A program made the translations under genes and the position numbers. The notes beneath the pieces are model-generated. The model saw only the letters and a program-made list of their open reading frames with translations, ran no database searches and had not been told where the DNA came from. Positions 1 to 7,210 of a DNA stretch of 32,156 bases are shown piece by piece; position 1 is the first letter of the stretch; each line of letters begins with the position of its first letter. The stretch comes from a virus: IMG/VR virus record IMGVR_UViG_3300043772_001656, positions 1 through 32,156 of that record; one strand, 5' to 3'.

Positions 1-283
1 TGCTCCCGTGCGTTATCGCTCCCGTCCCGGCGTTGTTACTGTCGAGACCTTGCAGAGCTACCGCGTAGATACCGCAGCGGATCGTACGCACGTCGTAGAT
101 GTATTTCGATTCGGCGTTAAGTTGTGCGAGGTCGTCGCTGATAACGTTCACGTAAACTACGGTCTTCGTTGTCGAGTTGAACGTTTCTTTCGTGAACACT
201 TTATGAACATCGAATGTCGTCTCCGTTGCGAGACCTGCGCGCAGCGTGTCGAGGATGTATGCGTATCGTGAAGTCGTGGCCAT
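1..283 (-). CDS. Tail terminator-like protein (partial, runs off the window)
   Basis: The frame starts with ATG at 283, one base after the stop of the upstream gp10-like gene, and stays open to position 1, giving about 94 residues (begins MATTSRYAYILDTLRAG). No catalytic motif is visible. The position, directly after the connector and gp10-like genes and before where a tail tube would lie, is the usual place of the tail terminator (completion) protein in HK97-type siphoviruses. The alternation of an N-terminal helix and beta-rich VVYVNVISDDL-type segments would fit that small fold. The assignment rests on gene order, not on a signature; it could be another minor head-tail joining protein. Confidence 0.6.
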   Translation of the reverse strand, partial: MATTSRYAYILDTLRAGLATETTFDVHKVFTKETFNSTTKTVVYVNVISDDLAQLNAESKYIYDVRTIRCGIYAVALQGLDSNNAGTGAITHGS

Positions 284-284
284 G

Positions 285-782
285 TTATACCAGTGAAAGT
301 CGTAAATAGATTTCGTTCACGATGCGCGCGAAGCCCGTTGTTGATCCCGTGAATCCGCCCGCGTCGATGGTGTTGTCACCACCGGCGAACGCCTCAAACG
401 CGGGAGTAATGTACGGGCGTTTCGGTATCGTCGTCTTCAGTCCGCGTCCGGCCTGTCCTCCGAACTCATGAATCCGCGCGTATGGGATCACGTCAAGATC
501 GATGCCCCAGACGAACGAGAACATCGTGCCGCCGCCCTTGATGGTCGTGGCGTTGCCCTTGGCTTTGTACACGGTGGCCGCTCTAAAGAGATCGCCCGTT
601 ACGACTTGCAACTTATCGCCACCTCCGCGCGGATAGACGGGATTCCTGTTTTCGTTGTCCATGTTGTCCGAGATATCGACGGCGAGTTCGGCCTGCAGGA
701 TCTGAGGGTCCATCGCATCTTTGACGATACTCGGCACGCGACGGATCAACTCACGAACGTATTGTTCCGGCGTCTGCGCCAT
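285..782 (-). CDS. HK97 gp10 / Mu gpG-like head-tail joining protein
   Basis: This 165-aa product probably joins the head connector to the tail or completes the tail. The C-terminal half carries YARIHEFGGQAGRG followed by IPKRPYITPAF. That is the typical 'Y-A-x-x-H-E-F-G ... I-P-x-R-P-(F/Y)-x-x-P-A' pattern of the HK97 gp10 and Mu virion-morphogenesis families. I take the ATG at 782, which overlaps the stop codon of the upstream connector gene as TAATG; a GTG two codons earlier is possible. It lies between the connector and the terminator-like gene, as expected for the family. Confidence 0.8.
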   Translation of the reverse strand: MAQTPEQYVRELIRRVPSIVKDAMDPQILQAELAVDISDNMDNENRNPVYPRGGGDKLQVVTGDLFRAATVYKAKGNATTIKGGGTMFSFVWGIDLDVIPYARIHEFGGQAGRGLKTTIPKRPYITPAFEAFAGGDNTIDAGGFTGSTTGFARIVNEIYLRLSLV

Positions 783-1366
783 TACCACACCCTCGCGATA
801 TACCGTGAGAGCTTCGACCGAAAACGATCTGTGAGTTCCTTGTAGATCGTCGTCGTCATGACGCCGCCTTCAGTCGATGCTACGCTACGAAGTCCGAGAC
901 GGTTCTCACGACCTGAGAAGTCGGTAAACTTAAAGAGCTCGACGACCATCTCTTCGCAGACGTTCTCGACGTCCTTTGGCACTACGTGAGTCGTCCCGTC
1001 GAAACCTACCGTCGCATTCACGCGCCATAGGTAGCCCGACGTCAAACCGCTCTCATAGTAGACTTGAGACACGCCGTCGACTTTCGTCACGATCGCTCCA
1101 GTCGCCGTTGTCCATGCTGCGTCCGTAGGATTTGCTTTGTACTGTAGCGACGTGAGCACAACCGGCACTGTGTACGGGAGAACGAAGACGCGGTCGCCGT
1201 TCGATGTGAAGTCGTATGTTACCGATGCAGACGCAATCGGCTGCTTACAGATCCCCTCGATAATCGACTCCGCCTGTGTGATAAGCACGCCGAGCCGCGC
1301 GTCCTGCGTACTGTCTCCGATGTTGATCCACGAAGCGCGAATCTTTGCCGCTGTTGTTAAGGCCAT
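782..1366 (-). CDS. Head-tail connector (gp6-like adaptor)
   Basis: This 194-aa protein has an N-terminal helical segment (ALTTAAKIRASW ... RLGVLITQAESIIEGICKQ), a beta-rich middle and a C-terminal helical tail. That is the layout of the phage connector/adaptor family (HK97 gp6 type), which forms a ring under the portal. The N-terminal pattern of a short helix followed by a second helix ending in 'ESIIEGIC' is typical of the family. It overlaps the lysin gene by 10 bases upstream and the gp10-like gene by one base downstream. The order connector then gp10-like then terminator matches HK97-type late operons. Function is inferred from family appearance and position. Confidence 0.75.
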   Translation of the reverse strand: MALTTAAKIRASWINIGDSTQDARLGVLITQAESIIEGICKQPIASASVTYDFTSNGDRVFVLPYTVPVVLTSLQYKANPTDAAWTTATGAIVTKVDGVSQVYYESGLTSGYLWRVNATVGFDGTTHVVPKDVENVCEEMVVELFKFTDFSGRENRLGLRSVASTEGGVMTTTIYKELTDRFRSKLSRYIARVW

Positions 1367-1824
1367 TTCTTGTCACCCTTTGTAATCAGTTCGTAGTATC
1401 CGCGGTCGTCGTCGTTCATGTGCTTAGGCATTCGGTACGCGATAACGCGCGTCTTAGGGTAGGCGCTGATGTTGACGGCGTTCGACTGATTACCGCCTAA
1501 GATGAACACGTACTTGTCCGTCTCGCGAATGTAGAAGCCCACGTGACCGCCGCCGTTACGAGTGAGCACGACGATACATCCCGCAGTCGGTTTGCATTCG
1601 ACCCCCCACGTCGCCCACGACCGCGCCGCAGCTGATCGCGTAGGCGTGTACCCTGCACGCTTCATAACCCAATTAACGAACGACGAGCACCACGGGACTT
1701 CGTCAGTAGTAGCGCTGAGCGTCGTCTCGCGATGGTACTCGATTATCCGCGGGTTGTGATTTAGGCCGGGGACTTCTTTCTCGCCGATCTCATCTTCAGC
1801 GATCGTCAGCCATGAGAACTTCAT
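1357..1824 (-). CDS. CHAP-like peptidoglycan hydrolase (TIGR02594-type lysin)
   Basis: This 155-aa protein starts MKFSWLTIAEDEIGEKEVPG and continues with NPRIIEYH, then EVPWCSSFVNWVMKRAGY and GGGHVGFYI. This is the pattern of the TIGR02594 family, whose members resemble CHAP/NlpC-P60 amidases or endopeptidases. Cys46 in WCSSFVN and His94 in GGGHVGFY are the expected catalytic pair. There is no signal peptide or binding domain, so export would rely on a holin. Its start overlaps the stop of the metallopeptidase gene by 4 bases. I read it as the phage endolysin; a role as a virion-associated lysin is less likely from its place next to the holin candidates. Confidence 0.82.
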   Translation of the reverse strand: MKFSWLTIAEDEIGEKEVPGLNHNPRIIEYHRETTLSATTDEVPWCSSFVNWVMKRAGYTPTRSAAARSWATWGVECKPTAGCIVVLTRNGGGHVGFYIRETDKYVFILGGNQSNAVNISAYPKTRVIAYRMPKHMNDDDRGYYELITKGDKKWP

Positions 1825-2102
1825 TCGTACCTCGCAGACTTCGTCATTTGAAACATCATCTGTTCTAATCCGGCGACGAGCTCTTCATCGTCGTTACGTC
1901 CTAACGTGTGAAGAGCGGCGTGAAAGAACTCATGTAGGAACGACGCGAACCGCTGTTCCGCGCTTACGCGCTTGCCGTCGATGTGTGACGCGATCCGTAG
2001 CGTATGCGAGTCGTAGTCGCATTCGCCATAGACGGCGCTCATCTTGCACACCCGCACGCGCCACGTATAACCGCCGAGGTCGAACGACTTTGGTATGGTC
2101 AC
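1821..2102 (-). CDS. Small zinc metallopeptidase-like protein (HExxH)
   Basis: This 93-aa protein contains FLHEFFHAALH, with His57, Glu58 and His61 of an HExxH zinc site, followed by an acidic stretch (DDEELVAGLEQ) that could supply the third ligand. The N-terminal beta-rich part (YTWRVRVCKMSAVYGECDYDSHTLRIA) with the HExxH helix resembles ImmA/IrrE- or SprT-like minimal gluzincins. Substrate unknown. It sits between a phosphoesterase and the lysin with 4-base overlaps on both sides, so the three are probably co-translated. It could cleave a host regulator or act in lysis or virion maturation; the sequence does not decide. Confidence 0.7.
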   Translation of the reverse strand: MTIPKSFDLGGYTWRVRVCKMSAVYGECDYDSHTLRIASHIDGKRVSAEQRFASFLHEFFHAALHTLGRNDDEELVAGLEQMMFQMTKSARYE

Positions 2103-3016
2103 CGCACCACTCCGTCGATGATGCGCTTGTTATGAAACTCGAACGCGCCGTCGTTATTGAACATCACGTGAGCGAAGCCGAGCGTATAACCTGAGAAACG
2201 GTTCCACTCTGGCGTCCGCTGACATAAGCAGCCAATCGCCCACGATCCCGTCTGGTTTCCGTGGATATCCGTCTGCGTCCACTCTTGCGAGGTGTGGTGG
2301 TGACCGAACGTTATGTTAGTCTTAGCCTTGTCGAGCTTACGCTTTGCAACATAGATACCCGACCCGCTGATCTCATGGCCGTGGATTACGCGCAGCTTGC
2401 CGACCTGTATTCCCATGCCGTCATCGACGTACGTGATGTCAAGGTCGCGCAGCTTCAACGTATCGGCTAGGCTTTGGTATTCGTCGAGCTCACGCGCGAC
2501 GTTTCTCATGTAACGCTTCCACCAGTTCTCGTGATTGCCTTCGACATAGTACATCTTGACGCGGTCGCCGATAAACTTCCGCAGCGCTTCGAGCTCACGG
2601 CGTGCCGTGCTCAGTTCATATTGGAGGCCGTACTTCCGCGCGTCGCGTCCGTGCCTTGTAAGCGAGTACATATCGACGACGTCACCGTTAAGAATGAGCG
2701 TGTCGATGCCTGCTTTCTTGAGATACGAGACGGCAGCGTTGCACGCGTTGACGTCGTGGACGGGGACGTGTAAGTCGTTAATGATACCGAGCGACTGCGA
2801 ACGAATGACCACCGGCTCGGCGCGTTCGTCATAGCCCGCTTGAAACGGACCGGAGACAGAACCGCCGAACGGGCCCGCAGTTGTGACCACGGGCGCGTCC
2901 GGCTTTGGCTTCGTTGATTGTGCCTTTACTCTGAGCTTATCGCTTACACCCTGGAGTCGATGCTCCCGAATGAGTCGCAGCTCTTCGGCGTTAAGGCGTA
3001 CGGGTGGATTCGGCAT
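2099..3016 (-). CDS. Calcineurin-like metallophosphoesterase
   Basis: This 305-aa protein has a complete two-metal phosphoesterase signature in order: GIINDLHVPVHD (Asp81, His83), ILNGDVVDM (Gly111, Asp112), VEGNHEN (Asn161, His162), VIHGHE and FGHHHTS. The first 75 residues are a charged, Pro-rich leader without recognised domain. These enzymes hydrolyse phosphomono- or diesters, including nucleic acids and cyclic nucleotides; the phage substrate cannot be told. It lies inside the lysis/joining part of the late operon and overlaps the metallopeptidase gene by 4 bases. Fold call is firm, role open. Confidence 0.88.
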   Translation of the reverse strand: MPNPPVRLNAEELRLIREHRLQGVSDKLRVKAQSTKPKPDAPVVTTAGPFGGSVSGPFQAGYDERAEPVVIRSQSLGIINDLHVPVHDVNACNAAVSYLKKAGIDTLILNGDVVDMYSLTRHGRDARKYGLQYELSTARRELEALRKFIGDRVKMYYVEGNHENWWKRYMRNVARELDEYQSLADTLKLRDLDITYVDDGMGIQVGKLRVIHGHEISGSGIYVAKRKLDKAKTNITFGHHHTSQEWTQTDIHGNQTGSWAIGCLCQRTPEWNRFSGYTLGFAHVMFNNDGAFEFHNKRIIDGVVR

Positions 3017-3037
3017 GGACAGGACATCCCGATTAAG

Positions 3038-3184
3038 TTACTTGCTATCTTCAGCGAAGAGCGAAACAAGAAAGACAGTTACTGCGATGATCGCTTCCTG
3101 TGGGATCACGATGCCAAAGATGGCCTGCGCTCCGACTGCAATAGCGCCAACGATACCAGTCACGGTCGTTTTCCAGTTCTTCAT
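3038..3184 (-). CDS. Candidate short-form holin from internal start
   Basis: This is an in-frame internal ATG (MKNWKTTVTG, 48 aa) within the longer membrane ORF. It is preceded by CGAGGTAAGGTT, a good Shine-Dalgarno with 7-base spacing and better than that of the long form. The product would have two hydrophobic stretches separated by IPQE and end in AEDSK, like small phage holins. I see either a separate holin start or a dual-start pair in which the long form modulates the short one, as known for lambda S. Which form is made is not shown by the sequence. Confidence 0.5.
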   Translation of the reverse strand: MKNWKTTVTGIVGAIAVGAQAIFGIVIPQEAIIAVTVFLVSLFAEDSK

Positions 3185-3433
3185 AACCTTACCTCGGATG
3201 ATGGTAAAAACGTGCGGCGCTATGAGGATAGCGATCCGCGTCTTCAGCTTGACTTCTTCGTACGTGAGGATCGCGCGCTCGGCGAGTGTTAGCTCTGCAA
3301 CCTTGTCGAGTTCCTCGCGGTCTACGGGTATCGGCTCAGCGTAGCGACCGTCGAAGGGAGTCCAGACGTCGCGACGTATTCGCGGCGGCCGTGTGATCTC
3401 CACTTCGTTCGATCCATTGGATTCGATACTCAT
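3038..3433 (-). CDS. Membrane protein with C-terminal holin-like domain (long form)
   Basis: The 131-aa reading starts at the ATG of MSIESNGSNEVE. Residues 1-60 are soluble and charged. A hydrophobic helix follows (RIAILIAPHVFTII). The last 48 residues begin MKNWKTTVTG and form a small hydrophobic segment (GIVGAIAVGAQAIFGIVI, then AIIAVTVFLVSLFA) typical of small phage holins. The start codon has only a weak ribosome site, and the first 98 bases overlap the end of the upstream membrane gene in another frame. The true start is therefore uncertain. A strong internal start exists and is listed separately. The position just upstream of the phosphoesterase/peptidase/lysin genes supports a lysis role. 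Confidence 0.6.
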   Translation of the reverse strand: MSIESNGSNEVEITRPPRIRRDVWTPFDGRYAEPIPVDREELDKVAELTLAERAILTYEEVKLKTRIAILIAPHVFTIIRGKVMKNWKTTVTGIVGAIAVGAQAIFGIVIPQEAIIAVTVFLVSLFAEDSK

Positions 3434-3617
3434 GGTCTGCAAGTTGCGTTTGTATCATCTCGAGTTTGGCAACATCTACGCGGAGGCTCGTGAACTCGCT
3501 CTTGATTACTGCCATATCTTCGCGCAGTGCGACGACTGTAGAGAACAGCGCCGCACCCATTGCGAGGATAGCGCTCGCACTGATCCCGAGCATCCACTTT
3601 GTGAAGTTGTCGCTCAT
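3336..3617 (-). CDS. Small membrane-anchored coiled-coil protein
   Basis: This 93-aa protein has one N-terminal transmembrane helix (about residues 8-30, WMLGISASAILAMGAALFST) followed by a heptad-like region (REDMAVIKSEFTSLRVDVAKLE) and a basic tail. It resembles small phage lysis-cassette proteins in architecture, for example holin or spanin-like components, but no family signature is visible. Three bases separate it from the upstream gene, and its 3' end overlaps the next membrane gene by about 98 bases. It may belong to the holin system. Confidence 0.65.
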   Translation of the reverse strand: MSDNFTKWMLGISASAILAMGAALFSTVVALREDMAVIKSEFTSLRVDVAKLEMIQTQLADHEYRIQWIERSGDHTAAANTSRRLDSLRRSLR

Positions 3618-3620
3618 GCG

Positions 3621-3995
3621 TTATACCTTCGGGAATTGCGCCTTGATTGCTGCGCGCTTTGCGTAGATCTCGGCGAGGCGTGCTTCGTACTTCGCTACGT
3701 CTGCGGCGTTGTTCGCAGCCTTTGCCATCGCGAGCTCACCTGTCAACTCTGCGATGTCCTGAAGATAGATACCTTTGTTCGCGTACGCTTCCGCACGCTT
3801 GACAAAGTAAGGCGGCTCGAAATAACCAGACGCGACGAGCTCGTTCCACTTCGCGACGCACTCGTCCTCAGTCGGGATGCGTTCGTTTGGGTCAAGCCAA
3901 GTCTCAACCATTGATTCGTAAGTGCGGTGTGACCCTGCACCCTTCAACCCAAGTGCATTGACAACAACGCCGAAGTTAATCATGTTTGAGATCAT
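3621..3995 (-). CDS. Hypothetical protein following the fibre gene
   Basis: The 124-aa product starts MISNMINFGVVVNALGLKGAG at an ATG that overlaps the fibre stop codon by 4 bases; an upstream extension in frame to 4070 is ignored. The middle contains DPNERIPTEDECVAKWNEL and the C-terminus is an alanine-rich helical region (ELAMAKAANNAADVAKYEARLAEIY). I do not recognise the family. Small genes right after fibre genes are often fibre assembly chaperones, and the coupled start fits that, but this is inference from position only. Confidence 0.6.
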   Translation of the reverse strand: MISNMINFGVVVNALGLKGAGSHRTYESMVETWLDPNERIPTEDECVAKWNELVASGYFEPPYFVKRAEAYANKGIYLQDIAELTGELAMAKAANNAADVAKYEARLAEIYAKRAAIKAQFPKV

Positions 3996-5035
3996 GTTTG
4001 TTGCCCCGCGAGTTTGTATGCGCGCGCATTCAATACGCGCACGTATGCTGATGGATTGCCAGTCGACCACTGTCCAGTAACTGCGAACGTAAGACTGGTT
4101 GTAAAGTTCGGTGAAAGATATGAAAAGAAACGCGTGTCATATACGTTCGAGCCACCAGCAAACATCGTAGGGTTTGCAAACTCTTGCGCACGATATGCAT
4201 CATTGCTGAAACTTGAAATCGTACCAAGTTGCGAGCCCTGACGAATAAAGAAGAAATGCGCAATGCCATATCTGCCATTGGTCCCACCAGCAATACTTGC
4301 AACATTGCTCGTCAGTGTGCTACCACCAATCACTGTATTGGTTGTAAAGTTGTACTGCACACCGCTCATGTTGTACGATTCATAGTAAATATCAATGCGT
4401 ACAATTTCACCATCAGCAATCGTGTTGGCTGGCACTGTGAATGAAACAAGGTTTCTTTGCGTGCTTGTGTTTTCAGCGTCTTGTATTGTCAATGCATATG
4501 TTGTGTCGCCAGCTGAAATAGTTGCCCATGTCTGATCACCGCGCAGGTACGTTGTGCTCGATGCAGTGCCACTAGTTGCGAGTCGTGCTGTTGCAAATAC
4601 ACCAGATGCAATGTCAGCAGCAGCCAACGTAACGGCACCAGTTTTGCTAGCAACTGACAACACAGCTGTTTTGTAGGTCTGATCGCCTGCAAGATACGTC
4701 GTGCTGTTGGCGGTGCCGCTGCCGAGACGCGCAGTGGCGATCGTTCCTGTAGTGATCGCGCTCGCGTCGAGATTTGAAACTGCGATACCGAGCGTCTCGT
4801 TACCGCCGTTGTTATTCTCAGTTAAGGAGATACCCGAGCTCGCTACGAGCTTGCCGTTAAGATATCCCGCGGTCGTGTCGTTCGATGATACCTTCGCGAC
4901 TTCGTCTGTATTGAGTGAGGTATTGGTGATGATCGGGCTCGCAGGATTCGTCGAGTCGACGCTGATCCCCGTTCCCGCTTGAATAGTGTCAACGGTTCCG
5001 CCACCACCACCGCCGCCGAGTAGGTTCTCTATCAT
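3992..5035 (-). CDS. Phage fibre protein with TTYLxGDQT repeats (head or tail fibre)
   Basis: The 347-aa product starts MIENLLGGGGGGGTVDTIQAG. It has two copies of a fibre repeat: about residues 96-121 (TIATARLG...STTYLAGDQTYKT) and 145-170 (VFATARLA...STTYLRGDQTWAT). Between them is SVASKTGAVTLAAADI, the common phage fibre 'S-x-x-G-K-T-G-A-V-T-L' linker. The remaining 170 residues are beta-rich and probably form the distal binding knob. It lies just after the capsid and decoration genes instead of in the tail module, so it may be a head fibre or collar fibre. DNA encoding the distal half (3992 to about 4690) is visibly poorer in G+C and CpG than the proximal half. Confidence 0.8.
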   Translation of the reverse strand: MIENLLGGGGGGGTVDTIQAGTGISVDSTNPASPIITNTSLNTDEVAKVSSNDTTAGYLNGKLVASSGISLTENNNGGNETLGIAVSNLDASAITTGTIATARLGSGTANSTTYLAGDQTYKTAVLSVASKTGAVTLAAADIASGVFATARLATSGTASSTTYLRGDQTWATISAGDTTYALTIQDAENTSTQRNLVSFTVPANTIADGEIVRIDIYYESYNMSGVQYNFTTNTVIGGSTLTSNVASIAGGTNGRYGIAHFFFIRQGSQLGTISSFSNDAYRAQEFANPTMFAGGSNVYDTRFFSYLSPNFTTSLTFAVTGQWSTGNPSAYVRVLNARAYKLAGQQT

Positions 5036-5340
5036 GCGTCGTTGTCCTTCTTAGTCTTGAAGGCTTGCCAGTGCGCGGCCGGGTTGTCTGAGATAGCGAT
5101 GATCTTAATCGTCGTATCCTGGCCGATGTCGATCTTGAACGGCGTGTCCTTCGTAAGCTTGAAACCTACGGTCGTCGTCGGGTTCGTCCCGTCGAACGTA
5201 ATCATCGCGTCGTGTTGCTGAACTTGCAAGACGAGGAAGTCCGCGCCGTCCGGAGGCGTGATCGTCTGCGCTGTATGGTTGACGAGGGAGATCGTCTGCA
5301 GCGTGCCGAGGCGTTGTCCCGTGAATCCTGTAATGGCCAT
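5032..5340 (-). CDS. Small beta-rich structural protein, probable head/fibre component
   Basis: This 102-aa protein (starts MAITGFTGQRLGTLQTIS) is beta-rich throughout and contains QQHDAMITFDGTNPTT and IKIIAISDNPAAHWQA. It resembles small virion surface or fibre-attachment domains. Its stop overlaps the start of the fibre gene by 4 bases, and its ribosome site (AAGGAAACAAAG before ATG) lies just after a strong RNA hairpin. Coupled translation with the fibre gene suggests an adaptor that holds the fibre on the head, but no family was recognised. Confidence 0.6.
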   Translation of the reverse strand: MAITGFTGQRLGTLQTISLVNHTAQTITPPDGADFLVLQVQQHDAMITFDGTNPTTTVGFKLTKDTPFKIDIGQDTTIKIIAISDNPAAHWQAFKTKKDNDA

Positions 5341-5363
5341 CTTTGTTTCCTTCGTGTGAGGTT

Positions 5364-5395
5364 CTCAGCTCGGAGGCCGTAGCCCCCGAACTCAG
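5364..5395 (-). promoter_or_regulatory. Stable RNA hairpin with UACG tetraloop between head genes
   Basis: On the transcribed strand, 14-base arms CTGAGTTCGGGGGC and GCCTCCGAGCTGAG flank a TACG loop closed by C-G. The arms pair with one mismatch and two G-U pairs. C(UACG)G belongs to the UNCG class of very stable tetraloops. No U-run follows, so it is not a standard terminator. It lies between the capsid/decoration genes and the fibre genes and may protect the 3' end of capsid mRNA or lower downstream expression. Confidence 0.65.
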
Positions 5396-5404
5396 AAACT
5401 CTGA

Positions 5405-5848
5405 TTAGCAATACACAACCGCGCCGACGTTCTGATCCGTTGCGTTTGGATCGAAGTCGTTACCGTTGTAAAGAACTGCGATAGCTGATCCGTACGTACC
5501 TACCGAGCCGTTGCCCGCAGTTGCGACGAGATCGATATAGCGCTTCTTACCCTGGAGGCTTACGTGGAAAGCGTACATCTTGTTGTCGTCAGTTGCGGAC
5601 GGAAGCGCCGGGTTACCAGTCGCACCGAATACAGTCGCGCTGATATCAGCTGCGCCGCTCATACCTGAGTCGTCGCTTTGCTGCAGCTTGAGAGCGCCCA
5701 TCGCAATATCTGTCGCGCCGAGTGAGAAGATAACGGCGAGCTTACCAAAGCCCGCAGTATCGATCGCAGTCGTAGCGAAGTCTGCGTTGTCAACGATAGC
5801 CGCAGGTGGCGTCACGTTTACGAACTTAACGTTTTGGAGTGAGTTCAT
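5405..5848 (-). CDS. Probable capsid decoration or minor head protein
   Basis: This 147-aa protein immediately follows the major capsid gene (12 bases apart). It is beta-rich, with IFSLGATDIAMGALKLQQSDDSGMSGAADI and a later KMYAFHVSLQGKKRYIDLVATAG. That strand-rich pattern is seen in many uncharacterised virion proteins encoded next to capsid genes. There are no catalytic motifs. Decoration protein is my best reading from location, size and composition. It is followed by the UACG hairpin. Confidence 0.6.
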   Translation of the reverse strand: MNSLQNVKFVNVTPPAAIVDNADFATTAIDTAGFGKLAVIFSLGATDIAMGALKLQQSDDSGMSGAADISATVFGATGNPALPSATDDNKMYAFHVSLQGKKRYIDLVATAGNGSVGTYGSAIAVLYNGNDFDPNATDQNVGAVVYC

Positions 5849-5860
5849 GTTCTGGGTTCC

Positions 5861-7210
5861 TTATGAGTTTTGAGAAACAAAAGCTACGATAGGACCCGCA
5901 ACACGTGTCGATGCCGTCGCGCTGTAGTTGCCTACGTCATGTACTGCGATATCGACGTACTCGGCAGCCTTCACATAGATCGTGTCGTTCTGGAAACCGA
6001 GCGATGTGTCCGTCTTGATAGACGTGCTCATGCGATCGCCCATCGACGCGGCTTGTGCAAGGTTACCGAAGTAGCCGAAGACCTGCGAGTTCGCGTCTGT
6101 GCTTGGCATAACGTCGACGATCTCAACTGGGAAGCCAAGGAAGCGCATGCCGAACGAGCCCGCGATCTCAGCTGCAGTCACGCCGCCCGCACCAAGTGCG
6201 AGGCGCTCGCCGCTTGCCGAGAATGCTGTCTTGTTGAAATACCACTTTGCACCTGCGCGCGCGTACGTCGGGAGCTTAGAAGCGCCAGTGATGAAGTCGC
6301 TCAGCGTAGCTTCAGAGAAGAGGTTGCCGCTGATAACTTGTGCGCCGCCGAGGTAGCCCTTGTGCGTGTCGTTCGTCCATGTGCCGCCAGCAGCTTCGAG
6401 GACTTGGCGGAACTTGTTACCTACGCCTGTGATACCACCGTAGGCCGATGTGCCGTCACCGTTGAAACCGGCTTCGTCTTCCTTCTTTGCGAACTGACGA
6501 GCGACCGAGTCTGCGAAACGCTGGCCGAGGTTGACGGTCGCGTTCATGTTGAGTTCTTCGCTGATGACTGCGAGCGCTGTGAGCTTCTTCGCTGTGAGCA
6601 CTACCGAACCGAACGTCATGTCCGATGCTGTGTACGCTGTAGCTTCCGAACCCCAGTACGCTGTAACATCGTCGTTCGTGCGGAAGATGCGGATCGTCTC
6701 AGAACCCATCGGCTCAACGCGAGCGTTGCGACGGAATACGCCGTACTCTTCCTTGAGGTCGATGATGTACGAAGAAGTCTCTTCAGGTACGAAGAGGCCG
6801 CCGGTCGCATCTTGGTTTTGCGTGTGCGTCTTGTACTCAACGCCTGTGACGTCTGAATACTTTTGACGTGCGTTCTCGTTCGAGAGACCCGCAACGAAGA
6901 GACCAGTTACGTACGACTTGTAGTCAGCTTCGTTCATCTTTGCCTTAGCTGATGACTCGCCGACCTTTACTGTCGATGTTGACGGGAGCTCATTCACTGC
7001 CGTCTTTACTTCTGCGATGCGCTTCGCGTTCTTTGCCTTGATAGCCTCGAACGACTTCGCCTCGTTGACTTGATTAGTGAGAGTGTCGATCTCGTTGTTC
7101 AGCTCTGTAGCCTTCGCAACATCTTCAGCCGTAGGCTCTGCGATGTTGGTGAGGACTTCCAGCTCTGTTGACTTCACGCGGATCGCGTCAGTCAGCTGTT
7201 GGATTGTCAT
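5861..7210 (-). CDS. Major capsid protein, HK97 fold
   Basis: The 449-aa product has an N-terminal coiled-coil/delta domain (residues about 1-75, rich in Glu/Asn/Val heptads) that the protease would remove. The mature region contains the family landmarks TGGLFVPEETSSYIID, the AYWGSEATAYTASDMTFGSVVLTAKKL strand pair, ISEELNMNA, and EDEAGFNGDGTSAYGGITG. It then has the hinge FLGFPVEIVDVMP and the C-terminal strand VDIAVHDVGNYSATASTRVAGP. These fit the phage_capsid (HK97 gp5-type) family well. Its start overlaps the protease stop by 4 bases. Length is slightly above HK97 gp5. Confidence 0.95.
   Translation of the reverse strand: MTIQQLTDAIRVKSTELEVLTNIAEPTAEDVAKATELNNEIDTLTNQVNEAKSFEAIKAKNAKRIAEVKTAVNELPSTSTVKVGESSAKAKMNEADYKSYVTGLFVAGLSNENARQKYSDVTGVEYKTHTQNQDATGGLFVPEETSSYIIDLKEEYGVFRRNARVEPMGSETIRIFRTNDDVTAYWGSEATAYTASDMTFGSVVLTAKKLTALAVISEELNMNATVNLGQRFADSVARQFAKKEDEAGFNGDGTSAYGGITGVGNKFRQVLEAAGGTWTNDTHKGYLGGAQVISGNLFSEATLSDFITGASKLPTYARAGAKWYFNKTAFSASGERLALGAGGVTAAEIAGSFGMRFLGFPVEIVDVMPSTDANSQVFGYFGNLAQAASMGDRMSTSIKTDTSLGFQNDTIYVKAAEYVDIAVHDVGNYSATASTRVAGPIVAFVSQNS

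Noticed and set aside
5202-5411. 69-codon minus-strand ORF across the UACG hairpin
   Set aside because: It overlaps the fibre-linked structural gene in another frame, is Arg-rich, and its reading is explained by the hairpin and that gene.
5870-6856. 328-codon plus-strand ORF opposite the major capsid gene
   Set aside because: It mirrors the capsid codons, is Arg/Cys-rich without domain features, and has no coupled neighbours. All convincing genes are on the minus strand.
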